Part shown: positions 1 through 8,839 of the stretch, in pieces | Layout of the letters: each line of letters starts with the position of its first letter | How positions within the stretch are numbered: position 1 is the first letter of the stretch | Assembly (NCBI GenBank): GCA_018266055.1 | Contig: JAFDYT010000002.1 | Location: 329,657 to 393,656 of the forward strand | Length of the DNA stretch: 64,000 nt | Direction: 5' to 3' | Source: Bacteroidota bacterium | GTDB lineage: Bacteria; Bacteroidota; Bacteroidia; Cytophagales; Cyclobacteriaceae | The notes under the pieces: generated by a model | Seen by the model: the letters and a program-made list of their open reading frames with translations, nothing else | The model's database searches: none | Told to the model about the DNA's origin: nothing | Position numbers and translations under genes: made by a program

Positions 1-1755
1 AAGGCCATTCGTTATCTCTGAAAACAGCATTGCCCAATTGCTCATGTACACCGGCTCAGTGCTGATGATCGACGCCAGCCTAGCCGCCATTTCCGTGGCG
101 ATTGATTTCCACTCTTCCCGATCGAGCAGTAAGCCAAGTCGAAATAAATTTCGCGCCATCACCGAGTTGGACGATGAGATCACGTTGTCAAACACTTCTT
201 TCTTTTTTGCGATGAGTTGCTCTGCAGACTGCGATGAAAAATGAAAGAAGTTTTCTTTCATATCGAAAAAATTATCCATCACATATTCCGTCCAACGCCT
301 GGCTTTGCCCAAAAACTCTTCTTCAAACGTTACCTGATACAAGGCGGTGTAAGCCTGAATCAGAAACGCGTAGTCTTCGAGAAACCCTTCCGTGTTCGAA
401 TGTTTATTTTTAAAAGCCCGATACACTTTCCCGTCGTGAATCAGATTTGTTTCGAGGAACGAAATACTCTTTAACGCCAGCGTAAGAAATTTTTCGTCAG
501 CAAAAGATTTGTAGCAATCCACCAAGCCCTGAACTGTCATCGCATTCCAGCCGGTAATAATTTTATCATCCAGCTGCGGGCGGATTTTCTTTTCGCGGTA
601 CGCAGCCATTTTTTCTTTTGCTTTACGAATTTGCTCATCGCCCTCCGGCTGATCGATTTCTTTCACAAGAATATTCATGCCGTGCTCCCAATTGCCTTGA
701 GGTGTGCAGTGAAAGTATTCAGCGACACGCGAAAGATTATCGCCCAACACGTGCTCCAGTTCTTCCCACGTCCACGTATAAAATTTTCCTTCCACTCCTT
801 CGCTGTCAGCATCAAGTGCGGAGTAAAATCCACCGTCGGCGTGCATCATCTCCCGTGTCAACCAACCCACCGTTTCATACACTACTGACTTGAATTTTTC
901 GTCTTTGGTAATGGCATACGCTTCGGCATACAGGCTCAGCAATTGCGCATTATCGTACAACATTTTTTCGAAGTGCGGCGCAAACCATTCGCTGTCCACC
1001 GAGTAGCGAGAGAAACCTCCACCCACCTGATCGTACAGTCCCGCGCGTGTCATTTGCTTCAATGTGGTAGTGACCATCTCCACCGAAGTTTTATCGCCGG
1101 AAAGAAAATGATAACGCAGCAACCACAGCCACACGGTGGGCATCACGAACTTTGGAGCCTTTTCAATTCCGCCCCAGCGGGCATCAAACTTGCGTTGAAG
1201 AATTTCAAATTGTTGATTCAGCTTTGCCCGGACAAACGCCTGCTCTTCTGGTGCGGCAGCAAACCGCTGAAGGTCGCTGGTCTGCAAATGACCAGCCAAC
1301 TCATTGGCCGATTGGTTTATTTCATTTCGCTTGGACTGAAACGTAGCGGCGATCTGCACTAACAACCGTGCCCAGTTTTGCGGAGGAAAATAGGTGCCGC
1401 CGTAAAATGGTTTTTGATCGGGTGTGAGGAAGACATTGAGCGGCCAACCGCCATTCATGCCCATGGCCTGCACCGCCTCCATGTAAATGTGGTCGATGTC
1501 GGGGCGCTCCTCGCGGTCCACTTTGATGCACACAAAACTTTCGTTCATCACCTTGGCGATCTCGTTGTTCTCAAACGACTCGCGCTCCATCACGTGACAC
1601 CAGTGGCACGACGAATAGCCAATGCTGACCAGAATCGGTTTATCCTGATCCTTCGCCATGGCGAGTGCTTCCTTACTCCACTCCTGCCAGTGCACAGGGT
1701 TATGCGCATGTTGCAACAGGTAGGGCGAGGTAGAATGAATAAGTGCGTTGGGCAT
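1..1755 (-). CDS. DUF255 thioredoxin-domain protein (YyaL/SPATA20 family), C-terminus cut by window edge
   Basis: The frame is open from the ATG at 1755 to base 1, giving 585 residues with the C-terminus outside the window. The N-terminus has the DUF255 hallmarks: NPVHWQEW, then SSCHWCHVM with a CxxC pair in a thioredoxin-like fold, [10 protein letters not shown] and [15 protein letters not shown]. The rest matches the alpha/alpha-barrel (six-hairpin) region of YyaL-like proteins, for example WNAM near residue 400. Complete family members are usually just under 700 residues, so roughly 100 are missing. Family function is not settled; a redox or glycan-related role is often guessed. A TACCTTTG -7 element ends 4 nt before the ATG, so the mRNA may be leaderless. 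Confidence 0.93.
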   Translation of the reverse strand, partial: MPNALIHSTSPYLLQHAHNPVHWQEWSKEALAMAKDQDKPILVSIGYSSCHWCHVMERESFENNEIAKVMNESFVCIKVDREERPDIDHIYMEAVQAMGMNGGWPLNVFLTPDQKPFYGGTYFPPQNWARLLVQIAATFQSKRNEINQSANELAGHLQTSDLQRFAAAPEEQAFVRAKLNQQFEILQRKFDARWGGIEKAPKFVMPTVWLWLLRYHFLSGDKTSVEMVTTTLKQMTRAGLYDQVGGGFSRYSVDSEWFAPHFEKMLYDNAQLLSLYAEAYAITKDEKFKSVVYETVGWLTREMMHADGGFYSALDADSEGVEGKFYTWTWEELEHVLGDNLSRVAEYFHCTPQGNWEHGMNILVKEIDQPEGDEQIRKAKEKMAAYREKKIRPQLDDKIITGWNAMTVQGLVDCYKSFADEKFLTLALKSISFLETNLIHDGKVYRAFKNKHSNTEGFLEDYAFLIQAYTALYQVTFEEEFLGKARRWTEYVMDNFFDMKENFFHFSSQSAEQLIAKKKEVFDNVISSSNSVMARNLFRLGLLLDREEWKSIATEMAARLASIISTEPVYMSNWAMLFSEITNGL

Positions 1756-1759
1756 CGGG

Positions 1760-1767
1760 CAAAGGTA
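1760..1767 (-). promoter_or_regulatory. Bacteroidetes -7 element (TACCTTTG) for the DUF255 gene
   Basis: On the minus strand TACCTTTG is followed by CCCG and then the ATG at 1755. It matches the TAnnTTTG consensus of Bacteroidetes primary-sigma promoters. No good TTTG -33 box lies 19 nt upstream. The position predicts a transcript starting at or next to the start codon. Confidence 0.5.
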
Positions 1768-1799
1768 GCCTACCGTGGAGAAAGTATGAAGTAGAATTT

Positions 1800-2786
1800 T
1801 TAAAGTTTAGCCTGAATATCCTGTTTTACTTTTTGAATCTCTGCGCCTACATCAACCGAGGATTGCAGATTCTCTAATTTTTTCAACAGGTTCAGAAGAA
1901 ATTTTTGATGACTTGCCGACCGTGGATGAAAGGGCTTGTGCGCCAGGTCCTTCTTTATCTCTGCCCAGTGCGAAATGAATTGTTGCGCTGACTCATCCAT
2001 ACATGATGAAATGAATTTCTCCCAGATATACTCTATCGCCTCGTCTGTCGGGTGAAGGCGGTCGGTTTTGTAAAAGCGATAGTCGCGCAAATCATCAAGC
2101 AAAATTTCGTACGCCGGAAAATATTCCACATCCGAAAATTGATTCGTCAGCGAATGACAGGCGAGCCGAAGAATCGATTTACTCACCGCGTTCAACTCAA
2201 GCGTGTCTTTTAGGTGACGCACCGGACTCACAGTCAAAATAATTTTGCAATTCGGGTTGATCTGTTTGAGTTGATCATAAAAAATCTGAAACGATTTTCG
2301 GATTTCTTCTTCCGTCAAAAACTCTTTGGCGAAATTTCCGGAAGGAACCTTATGGCAATTGGCCACCACCTGACCGCTGGTCTTCAGCCGATAGACAAAC
2401 GCAGTTCCATACGTGATGATGACACGGTTTGCTGATTTTAAAAATGAATTCCCTTCCTCCACCGAGTCTCTGATTTTGGTTTCCAGTTCTTCTTTGGTCG
2501 CAGCCGACATAGAGGAATGCAAATCATAGTTGAACCAGATTCCTTCGTTCACCATGTACGATTGCGGCGAAGGCAATTGCTGACCAAGAAAAAACTGAAG
2601 TAGTTGATGAATGGACAATGGATTGTACACCGCGCCAAGCTTGTTACTCCACACCGAAAATTTATTTTCAGTCAGGCGACTTCCGATTGAATCAGCAAAG
2701 CACGAGCCTGCTGTCAGGATTCGATCGGTCGCCCGGATTGGAAATGCCGATCGGGCTGGGGTGAGTTCGGTTCGGAAATCGTTCAT
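1800..2786 (-). CDS. GSCFA domain protein
   Basis: A 328-residue protein carrying the family signature near its N-terminus ([12 protein letters not shown], then [12 protein letters not shown]). It looks like a GSCFA/SGNH-type hydrolase fold, with VSPVRHLKD and [17 protein letters not shown] as later conserved blocks resembling the GDSL/SGNH catalytic Asp/His region. The ATG at 2786 is chosen over an in-frame ATG at 2849 because homology starts there ([10 protein letters not shown]) and the longer form would overlap the divergent gene at 2844. The substrate is unknown; an esterase or acyl-hydrolase activity is inference from the fold. The gene is divergent from exonuclease III, with a 57-bp shared upstream region. 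Confidence 0.9.
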   Translation of the reverse strand: MNDFRTELTPARSAFPIRATDRILTAGSCFADSIGSRLTENKFSVWSNKLGAVYNPLSIHQLLQFFLGQQLPSPQSYMVNEGIWFNYDLHSSMSAATKEELETKIRDSVEEGNSFLKSANRVIITYGTAFVYRLKTSGQVVANCHKVPSGNFAKEFLTEEEIRKSFQIFYDQLKQINPNCKIILTVSPVRHLKDTLELNAVSKSILRLACHSLTNQFSDVEYFPAYEILLDDLRDYRFYKTDRLHPTDEAIEYIWEKFISSCMDESAQQFISHWAEIKKDLAHKPFHPRSASHQKFLLNLLKKLENLQSSVDVGAEIQKVKQDIQAKL

Positions 2787-2843
2787 GAAAAAAGTACCAA
2801 GTGTTTCAGTAAAAGTATCTATTTTTAAAAGTAAAATAAACGT

Positions 2844-3605
2844 ATGCACCTCGTCTCCTGGAATGTGAACGGCATTCGCGCCATTATCAAAAAAGAATTT
2901 GTGAACAACGTGCGCGCCATGGCGCCGGATGTTCTTTGCCTTCAGGAAACCAAGGCGGCAACCGACGAAGTGTATTCTACCTGTGAGCTTTTGCCTGAAT
3001 ACAAAGTCTTCGCCAACTCTTCGAAGGCGCGCAAAGGCTATTCAGGCACGGCAATTTTAACTAAGGAAGAGCCCATTCACGTGTCGTACGACCTTGGTTT
3101 GGAAGAACACGACCTGGAAGGGCGTGTGATCACGGCTGAATTTCCCGGCTACTTTCTTGTGACGGTGTACACACCAAACTCTGGCGAGGGCCTCAAGCGA
3201 CTCGACTATCGCCAGACATGGGATGTTGCTTTTCGCGAATACCTGCAATGGCTGTCGCGCAGAAAACCAGTAATTGCCTGCGGCGATTTTAACGTGGCGC
3301 ATCAGCCCATCGACATCGCACGCCCAAAAGAAAACTACAACAAAAGCGCAGGCTACACGCAACAGGAGATTGACGGCTTCAGCACACTGTTGAATGCCGG
3401 CTTCGTGGATTCGTTCCGTCATTTTCATCCCACGGAAGTGAAATACACTTACTGGAATTTTGTGATCAGCGGGCGTGAAAAAAATATCGGCTGGCGTATC
3501 GACCATTTTCTGGTGGCTCAGAAATTTCTGCCTCAGGTGAAAGAGGCGCTGGTTTACGATCAATACCATGGGTCGGATCATTGCCCCGTTGGACTTAAAT
3601 TTTAG
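2844..3605 (+). CDS. xth: Exodeoxyribonuclease III / AP endonuclease
   Basis: A 253-residue enzyme of the exonuclease III (EEP) family that cuts DNA at abasic sites and degrades 3' ends during base excision repair. All catalytic blocks are visible: WNVNGIRA (metal/DNA Asn), CLQETKA (catalytic Glu), GDFNVAH (Asp/Asn), YTYWNF, WRIDHFLV and GSDHCPVGL with the terminal Asp-His pair. Length matches bacterial ExoIII/ExoA. Divergently transcribed from the GSCFA gene, monocistronic or weakly linked to the downstream secreted protein. Confidence 0.97.
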   Translation: MHLVSWNVNGIRAIIKKEFVNNVRAMAPDVLCLQETKAATDEVYSTCELLPEYKVFANSSKARKGYSGTAILTKEEPIHVSYDLGLEEHDLEGRVITAEFPGYFLVTVYTPNSGEGLKRLDYRQTWDVAFREYLQWLSRRKPVIACGDFNVAHQPIDIARPKENYNKSAGYTQQEIDGFSTLLNAGFVDSFRHFHPTEVKYTYWNFVISGREKNIGWRIDHFLVAQKFLPQVKEALVYDQYHGSDHCPVGLKF

Positions 3606-3643
3606 TTGATAGTTTTTGGTTGTTAGTGATAAGAAAAGCCATC

Positions 3644-4501
3644 ATGAAAAAAATATTATTTGGATTTTTGTTTTTGACGGTGCTCTTCGTGCAAGCGCAA
3701 GTAAAATCGACGTCGTCGTTCACCATCGGTGGTGAAGTGCTATCGCCAGTGACGGTGAGTCTGGCGGATTTGAAAAAATGGAAAGAAGTGAACGTAGGCG
3801 ATCTGGTGATCACCAATCATCTCGGCGAAAAGAAAAGCGAAGCGAAAGGCCTCAAAGGAATTTTGCTGAAAGAAATTCTTCAGACGGCGGAAATAAAATC
3901 TGAAAGTCCTAAAGTGCTGAGCGAATACTACTTTGTTTTTACTGCTACCGACGGATACAAAGTAGTTTATTCCTGGAATGAGTTGTTCAACACGTCGGTA
4001 GGAGAATCTGTATTTCTCATCACCGAGAAAAACGGCAAGCCAGTGACCGAAATGGACGACGCCATGCTGGTGGTGTCAACAAAAGATTTTAAAACAGGAA
4101 GACGGAACGTAAAGGGGCTGACGTCAATTGCTGTGATGCGAGCTAAATCGCCATTAATTAAGGAAAACTCAGACAATGACTCAAGCAAAGTATTTACGTT
4201 TGTTCAAGTATCTGCAGCACCTGTAGGTGGATTCGGGAATTTCGATAACTGGGTTCGTAAAAATTTGAAATATCCACCAAGTATGAAAGGAAAGGATATT
4301 GAAGGAAATGTATTCGTAAAGTTTATTGTTGAAACTAATGGATCGATAACCAATGTTGAAATTGTGAGGGGGATAAATTCAGACTTCGACAGAGAAGCGA
4401 TCCGGCTGATGTCTTCAGCACCAAAATGGAAGCCTGGTAAAATGAATGGGAAAGCCGTCAGGCAGAGCTACACTCTTCCGATCATGTTCGAGCATCAATA
4501 A
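3644..4501 (+). CDS. Secreted protein: molybdopterin-binding-like domain fused to TonB C-terminal domain
   Basis: About 285 residues from the ATG at 3644, where a clear signal peptide begins (MKKILFGFLFLTVLFVQAQ); an ATG 24 nt upstream would put charged residues in front of it. Residues about 25-165 (FTIGGEVLSPVTVSLADL, then VVYSWNELFNT, DFKTGRRNVKGL) look like the oxidoreductase molybdopterin-binding fold, but no cofactor-binding cysteine is evident. Residues about 190-285 form a TonB C-terminal domain (GNVFVKFIVETNGSITNVEI, then APKWKPGKMNGKAVRQSY). A TonB domain without an N-terminal membrane anchor and proline-rich spacer is unlikely to energise transporters; a periplasmic binding role is more plausible. 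The domain calls are from pattern, not search. Confidence 0.8.
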   Translation: MKKILFGFLFLTVLFVQAQVKSTSSFTIGGEVLSPVTVSLADLKKWKEVNVGDLVITNHLGEKKSEAKGLKGILLKEILQTAEIKSESPKVLSEYYFVFTATDGYKVVYSWNELFNTSVGESVFLITEKNGKPVTEMDDAMLVVSTKDFKTGRRNVKGLTSIAVMRAKSPLIKENSDNDSSKVFTFVQVSAAPVGGFGNFDNWVRKNLKYPPSMKGKDIEGNVFVKFIVETNGSITNVEIVRGINSDFDREAIRLMSSAPKWKPGKMNGKAVRQSYTLPIMFEHQ

Positions 4502-4525
4502 ACTTTAAAGGATATTCCAAACTGC

Positions 4526-5296
4526 TCAGATCTTCAACATCACACACGTTTTCTCTGACGCATCTTGCTCGGCTTTCTTTTTGGTAAGGCCAAAGCCCTG
4601 ACCGAAAGGCTCACCACCCAATATCACTTGCGCAGAAAACTCGCGACCGCGACCGTTTTTAGTTTCGGTGATTTCAAATTTGATTTCCTTGCCGTTGCGC
4701 TGCGACCACTCAATCACTTTGCTTTTGTGGTTAGTGTCGGAGTTCACCACCACTTCAAGATCGAAGTAAGGTTGAATTAGTTTGTCGATCACAAATTTCT
4801 TGCAGCGCAGGTAGCCTTTGTCAAGATACACGGCGCCAACCAGCGCTTCAAGCGTGTTGCCCAGAATTACTTTTTGAAGTTGCGTATTGCGATGATCGTA
4901 TTGCACGATCGAATCGATTCCGATTTTGCGCGCCAGATTGTTGAGTGACTCGCGGTTTACAATGCGTGAACGAATTTCCGTAAGGAAGCCTTCGTCTTTG
5001 AAGGGATATTTTTTGAACAGATAATCCGCCACAGCGGCACCTAAAATTGCATCACCCAGATATTCAAGTCGTTCGTTGGATTCGCGAAAGCCGGCAATTT
5101 CTTTGGCTTTGCTGGTGTGTAGTGTGGCCAGTTTGTAGAGCGACAAATTAGAAGGCGTAAATCCCGCTATGGTTTTTATAGCGGTAATTAGTTTCCTGTC
5201 GTCTTTACTGTTGGTTTTTGATAATGAAAGTAAGTTCCACACAAACTTACTCCACTTTGCGTAGGATGATGGAGAAGTTGTGTCCTCCAAAACCAA
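4526..5296 (-). CDS. rnc: Ribonuclease III
   Basis: Cleaves double-stranded RNA in rRNA precursor and mRNA processing. The nuclease signature NERLEYLGDAILG is at about residues 78-90, the second acidic block (EALVGAVYLDKG) at about 150, and a C-terminal dsRNA-binding domain follows (KSKVIEWSQRNGKEIKFEI to AEQDASEKTC). The start is uncertain: the ATG at 5296 overlaps the fabF end by 50 bp, and a GTG at 5242, 4 nt past the fabF stop, is a possible alternative that would still keep the whole nuclease domain. Third gene of an acpP-fabF-rnc operon, an order common in this phylum. Confidence 0.95.
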   Translation of the reverse strand: MVLEDTTSPSSYAKWSKFVWNLLSLSKTNSKDDRKLITAIKTIAGFTPSNLSLYKLATLHTSKAKEIAGFRESNERLEYLGDAILGAAVADYLFKKYPFKDEGFLTEIRSRIVNRESLNNLARKIGIDSIVQYDHRNTQLQKVILGNTLEALVGAVYLDKGYLRCKKFVIDKLIQPYFDLEVVVNSDTNHKSKVIEWSQRNGKEIKFEITETKNGRGREFSAQVILGGEPFGQGFGLTKKKAEQDASEKTCVMLKI

Positions 5297-6497
5297 AGGT
5301 GTTGCTCAACGCTACTTTCACATTGCGGTGTTGCGCTTTATTGAAGGTAAGATTGAGTTTAGGATCAAGTTCCGGATCGTCGGTGAAGTGGTTGATCGTA
5401 GGAGGGATTACACCTTCGTTGATTGCCAGTAAGCACGCCAGTGTTTCGATGGCGCCGGCAGCACCCAGCAAGTGACCGGTCATGCTCTTGGTAGAGCTAA
5501 TGTTGAGTTTGTAGGCGTGCTCGCCAAACACTTTTTGAATGGCTTTGATCTCGCCGATATCGCCCAGCGGAGTTGAGGTTCCGTGGGTGTTAATGTAGTC
5601 TACTTCTTCAGGTTTGATTCCGGCTTCTTCCAACGCATGTTCCATTACTTTGGTAATGCCGGCTCCTTCCGGATGCGGAGCAGTGATGTGATAGGCATCG
5701 GCTGTCATACCGCCACCAATGATTTCTCCTAAAATTTTTGCGCCGCGTTTTTTTGCGTGCTCATATTCTTCAAGAATAAGTGCTCCGGCGCCTTCACCCA
5801 GCACAAAGCCGTCGCGGTCTTTGTCGTACGGACGAGAAGCTGTTTCCGGCGAATCGTTTCTTTCCGACAAGGCCTTGAGGGCGTTGAAGCCGCCCACACC
5901 GGCAATGCATACAGCAGCTTCTGATCCACCCGAAACGATAATATCGGCTTTGCCCAACTTTATGTAGGTGTAAGCATCGTAGATCGCGTTGGTGGAAGAA
6001 GCGCAGGCAGAAACTGTAACGTAGTTAGGGCCGCGGAATCCGTATTTGATAGAGATATGACCCGCACTTAAGTCGGGGATCATTTTAGGAATGAAGAAAG
6101 GATTGAATCGTGGCGTACCGTCGCCGGCCGCGTACGATCTCATCTCTTCCTGAAAAGTAAGCAACCCTCCGATACCCGATCCCCAGATCACGCCCACACG
6201 GTCGGGATCCAAATCGGCCAGCGGAAGGTTGGCATTGAGTATTGCTTCATCCACAGCCACCATGGCATATTGTGTGAAAGGGTCCATCTTACGCGCTTCT
6301 TTGCGGTCGATGAAGTTTTCAGGAACAAAGCCTTTTACCTCGCAAGCAAATTTTGTCTTGAACTTGGTGGTATCAAACTTAGTAATGGGGGCCGCACCAC
6401 TTTTACCATTGCGCAAACCTTCCCAATATTCTTGGAGGTTATTGCCTATGGCCGTCAGGGCGCCAGCGCCTGTGATTACTACTCGTTTGAAAGTCAT
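5247..6497 (-). CDS. fabF: Beta-ketoacyl-ACP synthase II
   Basis: A 416-residue condensing enzyme elongating acyl-ACP with malonyl-ACP in type II fatty acid synthesis. The Cys-His-His triad is visible: Cys in TVSACASSTNAIYDAY, first His in NTHGTSTPLGD, second His in MTGHLLGAAGA, plus the C-terminal FGFGGHN loop. The start MTFKRVVITGAGALTAIG is the normal N-terminus. Only 19 nt separate it from acpP upstream, and its 3' end overlaps the annotated rnc start, so the three genes are probably co-transcribed. Confidence 0.98.
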   Translation of the reverse strand: MTFKRVVITGAGALTAIGNNLQEYWEGLRNGKSGAAPITKFDTTKFKTKFACEVKGFVPENFIDRKEARKMDPFTQYAMVAVDEAILNANLPLADLDPDRVGVIWGSGIGGLLTFQEEMRSYAAGDGTPRFNPFFIPKMIPDLSAGHISIKYGFRGPNYVTVSACASSTNAIYDAYTYIKLGKADIIVSGGSEAAVCIAGVGGFNALKALSERNDSPETASRPYDKDRDGFVLGEGAGALILEEYEHAKKRGAKILGEIIGGGMTADAYHITAPHPEGAGITKVMEHALEEAGIKPEEVDYINTHGTSTPLGDIGEIKAIQKVFGEHAYKLNISSTKSMTGHLLGAAGAIETLACLLAINEGVIPPTINHFTDDPELDPKLNLTFNKAQHRNVKVALSNTFGFGGHNFSIILRKVE

Positions 6498-6516
6498 GCG
6501 GTGGCGGTAGGAATGA

Positions 6517-6756
6517 TTATTTCTTTACGTTTTCTTCCAAGTAGGAGATCGCCTGGCCCACAGTAGCAATGTTTTCGGCCTGATCGTCCGGAATGGAGAT
6601 ATTAAATTCTTTTTCAAACTCCATGATGAGTTCTACGGTGTCAAGGCTATCAGCGCCCAGGTCGTTGGTGAAGCTTGCCTCAGGGGTAACTTCAGATTCT
6701 TCCACGCCCAGTTTGTCGATGATGATCTGCTTAACTTTTTGTGCAATTTCAGACAT
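6517..6756 (-). CDS. acpP: Acyl carrier protein
   Basis: A 79-residue acidic carrier. The phosphopantetheine attachment serine is in [16 protein letters not shown], and the helices around it are standard (start [17 protein letters not shown], end [10 protein letters not shown]). The ATG at 6756 is used; an in-frame ATG 102 nt upstream would add a non-homologous leader. First gene of the acpP-fabF-rnc operon, so it provides the substrate carrier for the adjacent FabF. Confidence 0.98.
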   Translation of the reverse strand: MSEIAQKVKQIIIDKLGVEESEVTPEASFTNDLGADSLDTVELIMEFEKEFNISIPDDQAENIATVGQAISYLEENVKK

Positions 6757-6911
6757 GATTATATGGTTTAGAGATTCAAAAAACGATGCAAAGAAAGGGA
6801 TTTGAGTGGAGATTGTCAAACTTTTTGCTTTTGTGTTCACAATCTTGAAATTTGACAATAATGTGGGTCAAATTGCCCTCTGATTTAGTTTTTTGCCTCA
6901 AAATCTGAAGG

Positions 6912-7334
6912 ATGAAGAAAAAACGTCTTGACATAGAATATACCTTCGACTTTGAATTGTTTGGGATTATTTCCGCAGCCAAAGCCTTCAAACTGGCGTG
7001 GGAACTCAATAATGCACTTGGCTGTCGGCTGATAAAAATGGAGGATTTTGAAATTCAGCATAAGAAGGAGACATCGAATCATTACCTCAACTACTCGCAA
7101 CAAAGCGAAGTGAACCTTTTGAGATTATTTCGCAACAAACCCAACGAAGAAGCCGGGCCGCGCGAGCTGTTGGTGCCTGAACACCCCCATTTCGATTTCA
7201 TTTTACTGGCCAAGGGAGAAGCTTTTGAGGATAGCAACCGATTGCAGGAACTCTTGCGTAATATTCCTTCCATTGAATTGGCCGCTTTTATACCTTTGGC
7301 CTCCCTAAAATCGAAAGAGTACTTCATTTTCTAA
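6912..7334 (+). CDS. IPExxxVDY family protein
   Basis: A 140-residue soluble protein with the conserved N-terminal layout of this Bacteroidetes-specific family (KKRLDIEYTFDFELFGI, then KLAWELNNALGCRLI) and a LVPEHPHFDFILL block that corresponds to the IPExxxVDY signature, here with Phe where Tyr is usual. Function is unknown. It lies 14 nt before pyruvate kinase and is divergent from acpP, the neighbourhood seen for this family in related genomes as far as I recall; co-transcription with pyk is likely. Confidence 0.85.
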   Translation: MKKKRLDIEYTFDFELFGIISAAKAFKLAWELNNALGCRLIKMEDFEIQHKKETSNHYLNYSQQSEVNLLRLFRNKPNEEAGPRELLVPEHPHFDFILLAKGEAFEDSNRLQELLRNIPSIELAAFIPLASLKSKEYFIF

Positions 7335-7348
7335 ACCTTACCCTCTAA

Positions 7349-8776
7349 ATGGAACGCATCTCGTACAACAAGACTAAAATTGTAGCCACTGTTGGCCCGG
7401 CCTCCAACTCCAAAGAAATGTTGCGCGCCCTCATCAAAGAAGGCGTCGATGTTTTCAGACTCAACTTCTCACACGGCACACACGAAGACCACCTCAAGGT
7501 GATCAATTTTGTGCGCGAACTCAACGCGGAGATGAAAACCAACATTGCTCTTCTGCAAGATTTGCAAGGCCCCAAAATCAGGGTGAACGATGTGCAACCC
7601 GGCGTAGAATTAGTGCCCGGTCAGGAACTCATCATCACCACACGCCAGTTGCTTGGCAATCAGGAAATCGTAAGTACTTCCTATGAAAATCTGCCTAAAG
7701 ACGTAAAGGTGGGTGACATGATCCTCATCGACGATGGCAAGATCGAATTGAAAGTAAAAGAAGCCCGTGATATTGATGTCGTTTGTACTGTAGTATATGG
7801 CGGCCCGCTGAAACCGCGCAAAGGAATCAACCTTCCGCAGTCAAAAGTTTCCGCGCCTTCCCTTACGGAGAAAGATTTAGCGGATTTGCATTTCGGATTG
7901 AAGAATGGCGTAAACTGGGTTGCCCTTTCGTTTGTGCGCCGCCCTGAAGACATTCACTCGCTTCGCGAGATCATTACCAAAATGCAGGCACCTACACGTA
8001 TCATTGCCAAAATTGAAAAACCAGAGGCCATCGAAAACATGGACGCGATCATTGCCGCTACTGATGCGGTGATGGTAGCCCGTGGCGATCTCGGCGTAGA
8101 AATATGGATGGAAGAAGTGCCGATGATTCAAAAACGGTTGGTGGACAAGTGTAACAAAGCCGCCAAGCCCGTGATCGTAGCTACGCAGATGATGGAAAGT
8201 ATGATTGAAAATCCGCGTCCTACACGCGCCGAAACCAACGACGTGGCCAACGCCGTAATGGATGGCGCCGATGCGCTGATGCTTTCCGCTGAAACGGCTT
8301 CTGGAAAATATCCGATCGAAGTAATTCGCAGTATGGTGCGCACCATCGGCTCCGTAGAAAAGCAAGGCGATGTATTTTTCAAATTCAATGATCCAGATCC
8401 TAATTCGCCCAACTTCTTCAACGACAGTTTGATTCTTACCGCGTGTAAGCTGGCGAAAGACGTAAAGGCTAAAGCAATTGTAGGGATGACAATGGTGGGC
8501 TACAGCGCCTACAAGGCTTCGTCGCACCGCCCCGACGCCAATATTTTTGCGTTCACCTCATACAAAGAAATTATCAACACCATGAGCCTGGTGTGGGCCA
8601 CACGTGCGTACTATTACGACAAGCATGTGAGCACCGACGAAACCATTGCCGACGTAGAAGAAATTCTGAAACGCGACGGTCATGTAAAATCAGGCGACAC
8701 GTTTATTGTATTGGCCAGCATGCCTATCTCTGAAAAAGGTCGCACCAATACCATCAAAGTAAACGTGGTGAAGTAA
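7349..8776 (+). CDS. pyk: Pyruvate kinase
   Basis: A 475-residue glycolytic enzyme converting phosphoenolpyruvate and ADP to pyruvate and ATP. Visible blocks are KIVATVGPAS, RLNFSHGTHEDH, the active-site KIEKPEAIENMDAI, MVARGDLGVEI, the KPVIVATQMMESMI motif and MLSAETASGKYP. The C-terminal domain is present. Length is normal for bacterial type. Probably transcribed with the preceding IPExxxVDY gene; a hairpin follows its stop codon. Confidence 0.98.
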   Translation: MERISYNKTKIVATVGPASNSKEMLRALIKEGVDVFRLNFSHGTHEDHLKVINFVRELNAEMKTNIALLQDLQGPKIRVNDVQPGVELVPGQELIITTRQLLGNQEIVSTSYENLPKDVKVGDMILIDDGKIELKVKEARDIDVVCTVVYGGPLKPRKGINLPQSKVSAPSLTEKDLADLHFGLKNGVNWVALSFVRRPEDIHSLREIITKMQAPTRIIAKIEKPEAIENMDAIIAATDAVMVARGDLGVEIWMEEVPMIQKRLVDKCNKAAKPVIVATQMMESMIENPRPTRAETNDVANAVMDGADALMLSAETASGKYPIEVIRSMVRTIGSVEKQGDVFFKFNDPDPNSPNFFNDSLILTACKLAKDVKAKAIVGMTMVGYSAYKASSHRPDANIFAFTSYKEIINTMSLVWATRAYYYDKHVSTDETIADVEEILKRDGHVKSGDTFIVLASMPISEKGRTNTIKVNVVK

Positions 8777-8787
8777 AACCGTTATAC

Positions 8788-8839
8788 GTTATCGGTTAAT
8801 CGTTATTAGCTCATGGGCTGATAACGATTAACGGTTAAC
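8788..8839. terminator. Inverted repeat between convergent pyk and rqcH
   Basis: The arms at 8788-8806 and 8821-8839 are near-perfect reverse complements (GTTATCGGTTAATCGTTAT against ATAACGATTAACGGTTAAC) around a 14-nt loop. The right arm runs into the last codons of rqcH. It sits where a bidirectional terminator would be expected but lacks a strong T-tract. It is built from CGGTTAATCG-like units that recur in other intergenic gaps here. Confidence 0.55.

Noticed and set aside
6789-6820. Possible promoter upstream of acpP (TTTG and TTTCTTTG on the minus strand)
   Set aside because: The spacing is 20 nt and the -7 lacks TA; too weak to list.
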